Shown: positions 45,547-53,604 of the stretch, piece by piece
How the letters are laid out: each line of letters begins with the position of its first letter
Numbering within the stretch: the first letter of the stretch is position 1
Source: Pseudomonas fulva NBRC 16637 = DSM 17717
GTDB taxonomy: Bacteria > Pseudomonadota > Gammaproteobacteria > Pseudomonadales > Pseudomonadaceae
Length of the DNA: 64,000 nt
Assembly: GCF_000730565.1 (NCBI RefSeq)
Contig: NZ_BBIQ01000014.1
Coordinates: forward strand, 62,001 to 126,000
Direction of reading: 5' to 3'
The notes under the pieces: generated by a model
Database searches by the model: none
What the model was told of the DNA's origin: nothing
Seen by the model: only the letters and a program-made list of their open reading frames with translations
Program-made: the position numbers and the translations under genes

Positions 45547-47613
45547 ATGAAGTTGATAGAAAGGTCGCAGCTGAACGCGACCGTGGCAGTCGCGGCAATC
45601 ATGGCACTGGCCTTCGTGCTGCTGATGATGCGTTCAAGCGGTATCTACCCAACCGTCTTCGGGGATGAATACACCTACAGCTCGATGGCACGCGTGCTGC
45701 CGCTGTCGAGCGCATCGATACCCAACTACCTGTACCTGAGCATCTACAAGTCCACGTTGATGTGTGGCGACGGGTTCGTGGGTTGTACCAAGCTGCTCAA
45801 TGCCCTGTTCTTCGTGCTGGCCTCGCCGTTCATCTTCATGGTGGCACGCCGGTATTGCAGTGCGCGGGTGTCGGTGTTGATCGTGGCCCTGAGCATGCTC
45901 GGGCCGATCAACGGCTACACCACGTACTTCATGCCTGAAGCGCTGTTCTACCTGACGTTCTGGATCAGCGCCTGGTACTTTCTGACCCTGGCCTCGAACG
46001 CGCCTTGGCAACGCTGGGCGCTGCTCGGCGTGCTGATGGGGTGTTCGTCCCTGGTCAAGCCGCATGCGCTGTTCGTCATCCCAGCCTTCTGCCTGTGCAT
46101 TGCCTACTTTGCCTACAAAGACCAGGACCGCTGGTTCGTGACGGCGGTAAAAAACGCCGCTGTGTTCGTCGGCGTCATGTTGCTGACCAAATTTGGCTTC
46201 AGCTACCTGGTCGCCGGCAAGGCAGGCCTGACGCTGTTCGGCAACTTCTACGCCACCACCCTTGAGTCCAGCGCCTCCAGCATCGACCGGTACCTGGCCA
46301 TCCTGAAAGCGGCGCCGACCATTGCAGCCGGGCACCTGCTGGGCAATGCCGTGATGTTCGGCTGCGCCTTGGCGATCATCATCACCACCAGCATCGCCAC
46401 ATTGCGAACTCGCGCCATCGGCGAGGACGGGAAGTTTGCCTTCTTCACCCTGTTCCTGCTGCTGAACCTGATCGCCGTGGTGGCGTTGTTCTCGGCATCC
46501 GTGGCCGGCACCAACGCCGTCGAAACCGCGTTGCGCCTGCACATGCGCTACTACGACTTCCTGTTCCCGTTGCTGTTCATCGCCGCAGGCGCCGAACTGG
46601 CGGGGGCCAGGCTCACGGCGCACCGTTACGTGCGCTGGGGCGTGGCGATCGTGGTGATGGGCGCTGTGGTGTATGCCGGCATCACGCGCATGTACCCGTT
46701 TACCCTGAGCTTTATCGATAACCCTGAGCTGCGCGGCTTTACCGCTGGTAATCGGGCCTTCTACGTACTCGCAGGGCTCTCGCTGATCAGCTTGATGCTG
46801 TGGTGTGCAAAACCGCGCAAGGGCTTGCAGCTGTTCGTGTTCGTCTTCCTGCCGCTTTCCATTCTGGTCAGTACGGTATACGCCAGCATGTCGCTGCTCG
46901 AACGCAGGCATGCAGACGTGTATGACAAGGCCGGGATGTTCGCGCGTCAATACCTGCCCGTCAGCGAGCGCCCACACCTGCTGGTGGTAGGGGATAACCC
47001 GGCCTCGATTCTGCGGGCACTGTACTGGGTGGAAGATTTGAACGCAGGCCCGGACTTGTCGTATAAGCCAGGCGAAATCTACACCGCCGACCAGTCGCCG
47101 GCTGACAAGAGATGGATCCTGGTAGTAGGGGATGTCGAGTTTGCCAAAGGCGACTTCAAGGTCCTCAAGCTCAATGGCTTCTCGTTGGCCAGAAAGCTGC
47201 CCAAGGACAACCCGCTGCTGCTCGATTTCCGCTCAAACATCCACACCGAGTCGGTAGACACGTTGCGCGGCCTGTCCCATGCCGAAAGCTGGGGCGCCTG
47301 GTCCGAAGGTGACACCGTGACGTTGCAGTTCTCACGGCCGCTGCCCAAAACCTTCACGCTGGAAATCAACGCCAAGGCGTTTGGCCCCAACCAGGGCCGC
47401 ACCTTTGAAGTGAAGGTAGATGATCGCCGCTATCCGCTGAAGCTGAGCGGTGAAGTGGAACCGTATAGCTTGAAGATCGACAACCCCGACGAAGTCAGCA
47501 AGCTGACCATCAAGGTACCCCAGGCCACTTCGCCCGAGCAGCTGGGTATCAGTGGCGACAAGCGCATGTTGGGGATTGGGCTTCGGCAGATTGTGATTCG
47601 GGAAGACAAATAG
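45547..47613 (+). CDS. GT-C-like membrane glycosyltransferase with C-terminal beta-domain
   Basis: A 688-residue protein with about 11-12 transmembrane helices and a periplasmic C-terminal domain of about 180 residues. The first external loop has VFGDEYTYSSMARVLPL with a DE pair typical of GT-C active sites. The tail (SWGAWSEGDTVTLQFSRPLP, LEINAKAFGPNQG) matches a beta-sandwich I recall from OpgB-type and other envelope sugar transferases (DUF7024). It would use the lipid-linked sugar made by the 44111 enzyme. A 12-bp hairpin follows the stop. Confidence 0.75.
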   Translation: MKLIERSQLNATVAVAAIMALAFVLLMMRSSGIYPTVFGDEYTYSSMARVLPLSSASIPNYLYLSIYKSTLMCGDGFVGCTKLLNALFFVLASPFIFMVARRYCSARVSVLIVALSMLGPINGYTTYFMPEALFYLTFWISAWYFLTLASNAPWQRWALLGVLMGCSSLVKPHALFVIPAFCLCIAYFAYKDQDRWFVTAVKNAAVFVGVMLLTKFGFSYLVAGKAGLTLFGNFYATTLESSASSIDRYLAILKAAPTIAAGHLLGNAVMFGCALAIIITTSIATLRTRAIGEDGKFAFFTLFLLLNLIAVVALFSASVAGTNAVETALRLHMRYYDFLFPLLFIAAGAELAGARLTAHRYVRWGVAIVVMGAVVYAGITRMYPFTLSFIDNPELRGFTAGNRAFYVLAGLSLISLMLWCAKPRKGLQLFVFVFLPLSILVSTVYASMSLLERRHADVYDKAGMFARQYLPVSERPHLLVVGDNPASILRALYWVEDLNAGPDLSYKPGEIYTADQSPADKRWILVVGDVEFAKGDFKVLKLNGFSLARKLPKDNPLLLDFRSNIHTESVDTLRGLSHAESWGAWSEGDTVTLQFSRPLPKTFTLEINAKAFGPNQGRTFEVKVDDRRYPLKLSGEVEPYSLKIDNPDEVSKLTIKVPQATSPEQLGISGDKRMLGIGLRQIVIREDK

Positions 47614-47622
47614 CAGTGCTGT

Positions 47623-47658
47623 GACGGTACCTATGCGCTTGGATCGATAGGTACCGTC
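47623..47658 (+). terminator. Perfect 12-bp hairpin at the end of the polysaccharide operon
   Basis: GACGGTACCTAT (47623-47634) pairs exactly with ATAGGTACCGTC (47647-47658) around a 12-nt loop, nine bases after the stop codon. There is no T-run behind it, so it may stabilise the mRNA end or need Rho. Confidence 0.6.
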
Positions 47659-47701
47659 AGGGCAGGGGAGTGAGCACCTTGCCGAATCAACAACCCGCCG
47701 C

Positions 47702-47819
47702 TCAGTTCGCCATGCCAGCGTCAGCATCGTCCATCAACGTCTTGGCCAGTGCGCCCAGGTAGTACGCAGCCCATACCAATTTCGGGTTTTTGTCCATCAA
47801 GCCGCTGATGGTCAGCTTC
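47702..47819 (-). pseudogene. 3' remnant of a DUF3077-like gene, cassette copy B
   Basis: The minus strand encodes only the C-terminal part (LTISGLMDKNPKLVW, then the YLGALAKTLMDDADAGMAN end) found in copies C and D. At about 47819 the match stops abruptly. Twenty bases later leader copy B begins. The 5' half of this gene and the whole KIVPDPP-type gene are deleted, so leader B is left with no intact ORF. Confidence 0.8.
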
Positions 47820-47839
47820 GACGAGGCCGACACCTAGTG

Positions 47840-48090
47840 CTGTCAAACAAATGGGTGGCAGCTGTACGTGGGTTGACAGACCGGTCGACAGAGGAACTTA
47901 CCCGGCGCACGCGAACGTGCCCCACGCACAGCCACCATAAGGGTGACACTACCTTTTTGTCGAAACAGCCTGCCAAAGCCGGTCGTTGATGAGCAACGAC
48001 GGGGTGAGACTAGGGCTGCGCCTGAACAACGGCAATCGAAAAAAGGCGATGGGATTGTGTTTGGGAAATGGGCTACAGGAAAGGCGTAAA
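47840..48090 (-). promoter_or_regulatory. Repeated promoter plus structured leader RNA, copy B (orphan)
   Basis: Promoter TTGCCG (48035-48030) / TAGTCT (48012-48007), 17-bp spacing. A hairpin pairs 48000-47994 with 47988-47982. The long stem pairs 47936-47921 with 47872-47857, all 16 positions with G-U allowed. Heptamers are TTGGCAG (47976-47970), CTGTCAA (47879-47873) and TTGACAG (47846-47840). The inner hairpin has a TTCG tetraloop here. The leader stays intact although its genes are gone, which suggests either a recent deletion or a function of the RNA itself. Confidence 0.65.
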
Positions 48091-48221
48091 TTCCGATCAA
48101 TAGGCCGGCTGCGGCGGTACCCACGCCCTCGGAAAAATACAAAACCGGCAGTTAAGCGTGTTGCAGGCGAATCGAACGGTGCGATGAAACGCTGATCTGC
48201 TCCAGAAGGGGACCGGTTGGG

Positions 48222-49319
48222 TTAGTTAGGTGTTAATGCAGAAACCTGCCGCTCTCGCTGTCGCAGCCAAGCTTGGGCGGGGCGCTCCAAGTACCGATGG
48301 GTGGCAAGGCTCAGGGGTATGAGTACAGCAAAGAACAGCACCATCACCCACCCTTGATAGAACACTGCTCGTGAAAGCGCCAATGCGTCGAAGGCCATGG
48401 CGAATATGATCTGCAATGGGAAATGAGTGAGGTAGGACGAGTAACTAATGTCGCCCAGCCACGCCCAGCGCCGCGCCAGACCGGGCCAGCGCGAGCCCGC
48501 GGCCGCCAGTGCGGCAATAAGTAATGGTTAGCACACGTAAAGCAGCAACGGGTTGTTCAGCCCGGCAGGTGTTTTCAAAAGCCAGATCCAGGCCACCAGA
48601 CACAGTGGGCCTGTGATGAGCAGCGCACCCCCATCGCCCAGATACCGGCGCACCCACGTCAGCACGCCATAGGTCATGCCACCGACGAAAAAGCACACCA
48701 GACCACTACCCAGTTTGTAGATGTCTGGATAAAGGAAGCTGCCAATCGCGATGGCCGCCAGGGTCAATGGCCATTTCCAGCGCTTGGTCAGGCAGATGAT
48801 GAAGAAGATCGCGTAGAGCAACACTTCCACCGACACCGACCACACAGGCGCGTTGAAGGACCAACCCTTTTCCAAGCCCCAGGCCGGCACCATCAAAATA
48901 TTCAGCACCGCGTGATAGACGTCATTGAACGTATAGACGAAATAGGTGCCGTGGCTGCTGAGATAGGCCCATTGCAGGGCCACGACAGCCATGAACGTGA
49001 CGATGTGCAAAGGGTAGAGCCTGCTAAACCTGTCCTGGGCAAAACGTGACACCGTCAACGCGCGACGGCTGATGCCGTTTGCGAACAACCAGTAGAAAAC
49101 GAACCCCGATAACGTGAAGAACAGCTGCACAGCCAGGTTGCCATGCCGATACAGCAGTTCAAACGTGCTGAAGAACGGTTGCTGTGCCGGGTCGAAGTCA
49201 TGGGCTGCGCTACCCACATAGAAGAAGTGCTGCCAATGCCAGAACACGACACACAAGGCAGCCAGGCCACGCAGTACATCCAACGTATAGAGCCGATTAC
49301 TGGGGTTAGAAAGAGTCAT
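48222..49319 (-). pseudogene. Acyltransferase-3 family O-acyltransferase broken by one in-frame stop
   Basis: The frame from ATG at 49319 encodes a polytopic OafA-like acyltransferase (YTLDVLRGLAALCVVFWHW with the active-site-region histidine, FFTLSGFVFYW, NAPVWSVSVEVLLY). At 48530-48528 a TAA follows YVC. Translation of the same frame continues as PLLIAALAAAGSRW ... LGDISYSSYLTHFPLQ to a natural stop at 48222, giving the normal length of 365 codons. A single base change therefore removes the last two or three helices. It would have acylated the surface glycan. Ribosome site is weak. Confidence 0.85.
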
Positions 49320-49639
49320 GTGTGCTGCTTGATAAAGGAGGTAAGGAAGGTAAATGTTGATCCAGCCAAAACTGAGTCCGGCATTGCGGTCACTGGCGCT
49401 TTCAAAGTGTGTACTGACGCTGAACGCTGCCACCTGGGCCTATGACCATGATCATGAGCCCTCCCTGCCGGGGGCGGAGTATACGCTGGCTTGGGATATA
49501 GCACCCACTGAGCTTGTGTGCGGAGATGTCCCACACAGCGCGATTGGGTGCTGCGGTTATAGCCTGTGTCAGGGTTCGTGAGCAGATCGTTTCGATGGCT
49601 TAGGAATCTCCAAAACTTACTGCCGCATGAATCCGCCGC
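49320..49639. other. Intergenic region between acyltransferase and cassette C
   Basis: About 320 bp with no gene I can support. On the minus strand TATACT (49484-49479) could be a -10 for the acyltransferase, without a convincing -35. A CATGATCATG palindrome lies at 49448-49457. Confidence 0.4.
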
Positions 49640-49903
49640 TCAGCTCGCTATGCCAGCTTCAGCATCGTCCATCAGCGTTTTGGCCAGCGCACCCAGATAG
49701 TATGCAGCCCACACCAGCTTCGGGTTTTCGTCCATCAAGCCACTGATGGTCAGCTCCTGCGCGTACCCCATCAGTTCAGAGGCTTGAGCACGGGCGTGCT
49801 CACACGGTATGCCGGGTTCGATGCAGAACAGTGGCTCGGTTTGCTGTTTGCCTTGGTAGAACTTGGTTTTGCCGGCGGTGACGCCGGTGTGATGTGCGGT
49901 CAT
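49640..49903 (-). CDS. Small DUF3077-like protein, cassette copy C
   Basis: An 87-residue acidic protein: FCIEPGIPCEHARAQASELM, then GLMDENPKLVWAAYYLGALA and an acidic end. Nearly identical to copy D. GGGAG lies seven bases before the chosen ATG at 49903; an upstream ATG at 49963 would add 20 residues without a ribosome site. It follows the KIVPDPP-type gene by 89 bp and shares its promoter. Function unknown; the name DUF3077 is from memory. Confidence 0.8.
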   Translation of the reverse strand: MTAHHTGVTAGKTKFYQGKQQTEPLFCIEPGIPCEHARAQASELMGYAQELTISGLMDENPKLVWAAYYLGALAKTLMDDAEAGIAS

Positions 49904-49992
49904 TGATTGATCTCCCTGCCTGTTTGCTGCCAGGGCTGCAATGCGGGCGACCTTGCTTGGCAATGGTCAGCCCACCACAGCCCCAGCTGGCT

Positions 49993-50235
49993 TCAATGCA
50001 TTGCTCGAGGTTCTCTGGGCCTTTGCACCTGCAGAAGCGCCGACTCCAGCAATGCCCGCAGCGCCTCGAGTTGATGCAGAGACGTCATGATCAGAATCGA
50101 TGTCGGGGATTTGGGCTGTAGCAGCAAGGCCTGATGCGCGACGGTTGCGGCGCAGAGCGCGTGATCCGAGGCTTGAATCAGGGTGTCTTCCAGGGAGTGG
50201 ATGTGGTGCGGTGGGTCGGGGACGATCTTAAGCAT
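49993..50235 (-). CDS. KIVPDPP-type small protein, cassette copy C
   Basis: An 80-residue protein starting MLKIVPDPPHHIHSLEDTLI, followed by two amphipathic helices (QASDHALCAATVAHQALLLQ and LHQLEALRALLESALLQVQR). There is no membrane helix or signal. This N-terminal motif recurs in many small Pseudomonas proteins of unknown function. It is the first ORF behind leader C, with AAAGGA before the ATG. The helical pair could form a bundle or bind a partner, perhaps the downstream DUF3077-like protein. Confidence 0.8.
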   Translation of the reverse strand: MLKIVPDPPHHIHSLEDTLIQASDHALCAATVAHQALLLQPKSPTSILIMTSLHQLEALRALLESALLQVQRPREPRAMH

Positions 50236-50522
50236 CGCGTATGTCCTTTGATCAGTGCGGCCGCCTCTTGCTGTCAAACAAGTGGGTGGCAGCTGTACGT
50301 GGGTTGACAGACCGGCGGACATAGCAAGTTCCGGCGCACGCAAGCGTGCCCGCACGTACAGCCGCCATCAAGGACGAGCTGATTTCTATGTACCGTGACG
50401 GCCTGTCAAAGCCGTGCCGTTGATAGCCAACGACAGGGCGAGACTAGGTCGCTTCCAGAATGGCCGCAACGGAAAATAGGGAGGATGAGTATCTTTGGGA
50501 AATGGACTACAGGGAAGGGGTA
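50236..50522 (-). promoter_or_regulatory. Repeated promoter plus structured leader RNA, copy C
   Basis: Promoter TTGCGG (50469-50464) / TAGTCT (50446-50441), 17-bp spacing. The leader runs about 199 nt from near 50434 to the ATG at 50235. A hairpin with 50434-50428 as its 5' arm starts the transcript. The long stem pairs 50366-50351 with 50303-50288 with one mismatch. Heptamers are TTGACAG (50409-50403), CTGTCAA (50310-50304) and TTGACAG (50277-50271). The conserved pre-promoter block is at about 50490-50522. Confidence 0.75.
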
Positions 50523-51070
50523 GATTCTGATTTTTCTGCTTTCAGAGGTGCGAAGCTCAGGTGCTTGAGAATAGATTCAAGCGTCTGCGCTGAAGAGTTA
50601 TGAAGGTAAAAACTGGAAAGTAACGGAAGCCTCCTAACAAGGTCTGTTAAGCCGGTGATCGCAGAAGCTCGGCATCGTCTGTCTGCGCTTTGCAACGTCC
50701 GAAGCTGAGCGTTCTTCTGCACCAGGAGCGACGCGGATTCGAGCCAAGCTCCTCGGCGTTCCTCATTCCAGGATCGATCTTTTTATCCGCATGGAAGCGA
50801 CGACTTCGAAACCGTCGAGTAGCCCGTTCAGTTTCTGAGGGATCATCACACCAGCACCGTCAATCGGCTCGGTCGAGGTTTTAAGTGCGTCAGCCTCAGG
50901 TATAAGCGCTCGAGCATTCGCCCCAGTGCTCTGTTATTTCGTCGATCCCGAACCTGTTAACACACCGCTAAATCTTCGTCCGAGACTTCTTAAGGTTTTG
51001 CCATCCCAGGATTACTTTCCGTTGGTGACCGAGGAATCTACAAACACTGACTGCCGGGTGGGCACGCTGC
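50523..51070. other. Unique spacer between cassettes C and D
   Basis: About 550 bp with lower coding potential in every frame; short frames have no family features. The first 60 bp resemble the start of the stretch behind leader D, then similarity fades. A GATTCGAGCC at 50736-50745 looks superficially like a tRNA T-arm but no tRNA folds around it. Confidence 0.5.
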
Positions 51071-51334
51071 TCAGTTCGCCATGCCTGCCTCAGCATCGTC
51101 CATCAGCGTTTTGGCCAATGCACCCAGATAGTACGCAGCCCATATCAACTTCGGGTTTTCGTCCATCAAGCCACTGATGGTCAGCTCCTGCGCGTAACCC
51201 ATCAGCTCAGAGGCTTGAGCACGGGCGTGCTCACACGGTATGCCGGGTTCGATGCAGAACAGTGGCTCGGTTTGCTGTTTGCCTTGATAGAACTTGGTTT
51301 TGCCGGCTGTAACGCCGGTTTGATGTGCGGTCAT
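51071..51334 (-). CDS. Small DUF3077-like protein, cassette copy D
   Basis: An 87-residue protein that differs from copy C at only a few positions (for example TAHQTG for TAHHTG and MAN for IAS at the end). Start, ribosome site and distance to the upstream KIVPDPP-type gene (89 bp) are the same. The C and D cassettes are offset by 1431 bp throughout the coding part, so they arose by tandem duplication. Confidence 0.8.
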   Translation of the reverse strand: MTAHQTGVTAGKTKFYQGKQQTEPLFCIEPGIPCEHARAQASELMGYAQELTISGLMDENPKLIWAAYYLGALAKTLMDDAEAGMAN

Positions 51335-51423
51335 TGATTGGTCTCCCTGCTTGTTTGCTACCAGGGCTGCCATGTGGGCGACCTTGCTTGGCAATGGTCA
51401 GCCCACCACAGCCCCAGCTGGCT

Positions 51424-51666
51424 TCAATGCATTGCTCGAGGTTCTCTGGGCCTTTGCACCTGCAGAAGCGCTGACTCCAGCAATGCCCGCAGCGCCTCGA
51501 GTTCGTGCAGAGACGTCATGATCAGAATCGATGTCGGGGATTTGGGCTGTAGCAGCAAGGCCTGATGCGCGATGGTTGCGGCGCATAGCGCGTGATCCGA
51601 GGCCTGAACCAGGGTGTCTTCCAGGGAGTGGATGTGTTGCGGTGGGTCGGGGACGATCTTAAGCAT
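51424..51666 (-). CDS. KIVPDPP-type small protein, cassette copy D
   Basis: An 80-residue protein nearly identical to the copy C protein (MLKIVPDPPQHIHSLEDTLV). GGAAGG lies nine bases before the ATG. It is the first ORF behind leader D. Few and mostly conservative differences from copy C indicate either recent duplication or selection to keep the protein. Confidence 0.8.
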   Translation of the reverse strand: MLKIVPDPPQHIHSLEDTLVQASDHALCAATIAHQALLLQPKSPTSILIMTSLHELEALRALLESALLQVQRPREPRAMH

Positions 51667-51950
51667 CGCATAGTACCTTCCAATCGGGCCCCCTCCCGAC
51701 TGCTGTCAAACAGAGGGAGGCAGCTGTACGTAGGTTGACAGACCGGCGGACTATGCAAGTTCCGGCGCACGCAAGCGTGCCCCACGTACAGCCGCCACAA
51801 AGCGAGCTGCGTGCATAATACCGTTACGACCTGTCAAAGCCGTGTCGTTGATGACCAACGACGCCCCGAGAGTAGAAGCGTAGAAACGAGGTCGCAATGG
51901 TAAATGCGGGGTCAGAGTATCTTTGGGAAACGGACTACAAGGAAGGGGCA
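51667..51950 (-). promoter_or_regulatory. Repeated promoter plus structured leader RNA, copy D
   Basis: Promoter TTGCGA (51897-51892) / TACTCT (51874-51869), 17-bp spacing. The leader is about 196 nt, from near 51862 to the ATG at 51666. The first hairpin pairs 51862-51856 with 51850-51844 perfectly. The long stem pairs 51796-51781 with 51734-51719, all 16 positions with G-U allowed. Heptamers are TTGACAG (51837-51831), CTGTCAA (51741-51735), TTGACAG (51709-51703). The conserved block upstream of -35 is at about 51915-51950. Confidence 0.75.
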
Positions 51951-52131
51951 GATTCTGATCTTTTTGCTTTCTGAAGCTTAAGCCTGCGTGCTTAACACCA
52001 GACTCAGTCGCTTACCGGGAAAAGCGGGCCGCTCTAATCATCGAAGCGGGTGAAGCGCTCGCAAGCGTTTCTTACTATGGCGAGACTAGGTGTCGGCCAA
52101 TCAGAACTGCTTAGGCTGTAGTTGCTGACAA
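51951..52131. other. Spacer with a small leader-like fragment
   Basis: No gene seen. GGCGAGACTAGGTGTCGGCC (52079-52098) repeats the promoter -10 region of the leader family (GGCGAGACTAGG in copy C) and also the junction sequence beside copy B. This hints at a lost fifth copy or a recombination scar. Confidence 0.35.
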
Positions 52132-52155
52132 GGCCAAGCCTTACGCGGCTTGGCC
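52132..52155 (-). terminator. Hairpin behind rmlC
   Basis: GGCCAAGCC and GGCTTGGCC (52132-52140, 52147-52155) form a perfect 9-bp stem with a 6-nt loop, 12 bp beyond the rmlC stop. Only TTGTC follows on the minus strand, so termination may be partial. Confidence 0.6.
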
Positions 52156-52166
52156 CCGTTGCAGGA

Positions 52167-52715
52167 TTACTCGAACACTTCAGCGTTAGCCAACGCCACG
52201 CCGAGTTGATCCTTGCCAGACAAGCTCGGGCTGAAATCAATCGGCCACTCGATAGCGATTTCCGGGTCATCCCACGCGATGCACCGCTCACTGGCAGGCG
52301 AGTAGAAATCGGTGGTCTTGTACAAGAATTCAGCGGTTTCACTCAGGGTGACAAAACCGTGCGCGAACCCTGGCGGGACCCACAGCTGATTCTTGTTTTC
52401 TGCAGAAAGCACCGCACCGACCCATTTGCCGAAAGTGGGGGAGGAGCGACGGATATCGACCGCCACGTCGAACACTTCCCCTTGGACCACGCGCACCAGT
52501 TTGCCCTGGGCATGAGGGGGCAACTGGTAGTGCAGGCCCCGAAGCACGCCTTTCACTGATCGAGAGTGATTGTCCTGAACGAAATCGGGGCGCAGGCCAG
52601 TGACTTCTTCAAACACATTGGCGTTGAAGCTTTCGTAGAAGAAGCCCCGGTCATCGCCGAAGACTTTTGGGGCGAACAGAAGGACATCAGGGATGGCCAG
52701 AGGGGTAGCGTGCAT
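52167..52715 (-). CDS. rmlC: dTDP-4-dehydrorhamnose 3,5-epimerase RmlC
   Basis: RmlC epimerises dTDP-4-keto-6-deoxyglucose at C3 and C5, the third step to dTDP-L-rhamnose. The 182-residue cupin has FVQDNHSRSVKGVLRGLHYQ with the catalytic histidine, GEVFDVAVDIR with the conserved aspartate, and WVPPGFAHGF. Its ATG overlaps the rmlA stop by one base. It is the last gene of rmlBDAC. Confidence 0.96.
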   Translation of the reverse strand: MHATPLAIPDVLLFAPKVFGDDRGFFYESFNANVFEEVTGLRPDFVQDNHSRSVKGVLRGLHYQLPPHAQGKLVRVVQGEVFDVAVDIRRSSPTFGKWVGAVLSAENKNQLWVPPGFAHGFVTLSETAEFLYKTTDFYSPASERCIAWDDPEIAIEWPIDFSPSLSGKDQLGVALANAEVFE

Positions 52716-53596
52716 CAGAAAACCTTTTCGCTAAGCAGGTTACGCAGGTACTGGCCGTAGCCATTTTTGAGCAATGGCTGGGCAAGGCGCTCGAGTTGTT
52801 CGGCATCAATCCAGCCTGCACGGAAGCAGATCTCTTCCGGGCACGCCACCTTCAGCCCTTGGCGGCGCTCCATGGTCGCAATGTACTGGCTGGCATCGAG
52901 CAGGCTGTCGTGAGTACCTGTGTCCAGCCATGCATAGCCACGGCCCATGATCTCGACATGCAGCTGCGCTTGTTGCAGGTACAGGTTGTTGAGGTCGGTG
53001 ATCTCCAGCTCGCCTCGGGCCGATGGCTTCAGGCTGCGCGCCAGGTCAACCACTTGGTTGTCGTAGAAGTAAAGGCCCGTCACCGCATAGTTGGACTTCG
53101 GCTGTTTTGGCTTTTCTTCCAGCGACAATACGCGCCCGGCCTCATTGAATTCGGCTACACCGTAACGCTCAGGGTCGTTGACGTGATAAGCGAACACAGA
53201 GGCGCCCGTTTCGCGTTGGCCCGCGTTCAACAGCAGCGACTGGAAGTCGTGGCCGTAGAAGATGTTGTCGCCCAGCACCAGCGCAGAAGTGTCGTTGCCA
53301 ATGAAGGCCTCGCCGATGGTGAATGCCTGAGCCAAGCCATCAGGGCTTGGCTGCACGGCGTAGGACAGGTTCAGGCCCCATTGGCTGCCGTCGCCTAGCA
53401 ACTGCTCGAAGCGTGGGGTGTCCTGCGGCGTTGAAATGATCAGAATGTCGCGGATACCGGCGAGCAGCAGGGTGCTCAGCGGGTAATAGATCATGGGTTT
53501 GTCATACACCGGCAGCAGCTGCTTCGATACCGAGAGCGTCGCGGGGTGCAGGCGTGTGCCTGAGCCGCCGGCCAGAATAATTCCTTTACGAGCCAT
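52715..53596 (-). CDS. rmlA: Glucose-1-phosphate thymidylyltransferase RmlA
   Basis: RmlA makes dTDP-glucose from dTTP and glucose-1-P, the entry to dTDP-L-rhamnose. The 293-residue protein has the signature [20 protein letters not shown], the GDNIFYG motif and EKPKQPKSN. It lies 8 bp after rmlD and overlaps rmlC by one base. Confidence 0.97.
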   Translation of the reverse strand: MARKGIILAGGSGTRLHPATLSVSKQLLPVYDKPMIYYPLSTLLLAGIRDILIISTPQDTPRFEQLLGDGSQWGLNLSYAVQPSPDGLAQAFTIGEAFIGNDTSALVLGDNIFYGHDFQSLLLNAGQRETGASVFAYHVNDPERYGVAEFNEAGRVLSLEEKPKQPKSNYAVTGLYFYDNQVVDLARSLKPSARGELEITDLNNLYLQQAQLHVEIMGRGYAWLDTGTHDSLLDASQYIATMERRQGLKVACPEEICFRAGWIDAEQLERLAQPLLKNGYGQYLRNLLSEKVF

Positions 53597-53604
53597 GGGA
53601 ATCC

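Noticed and set aside
50730..50770. A tRNA T-arm-like GATTCGAGCC stretch.
   Set aside because: No acceptor, D or anticodon arm can be folded around it.
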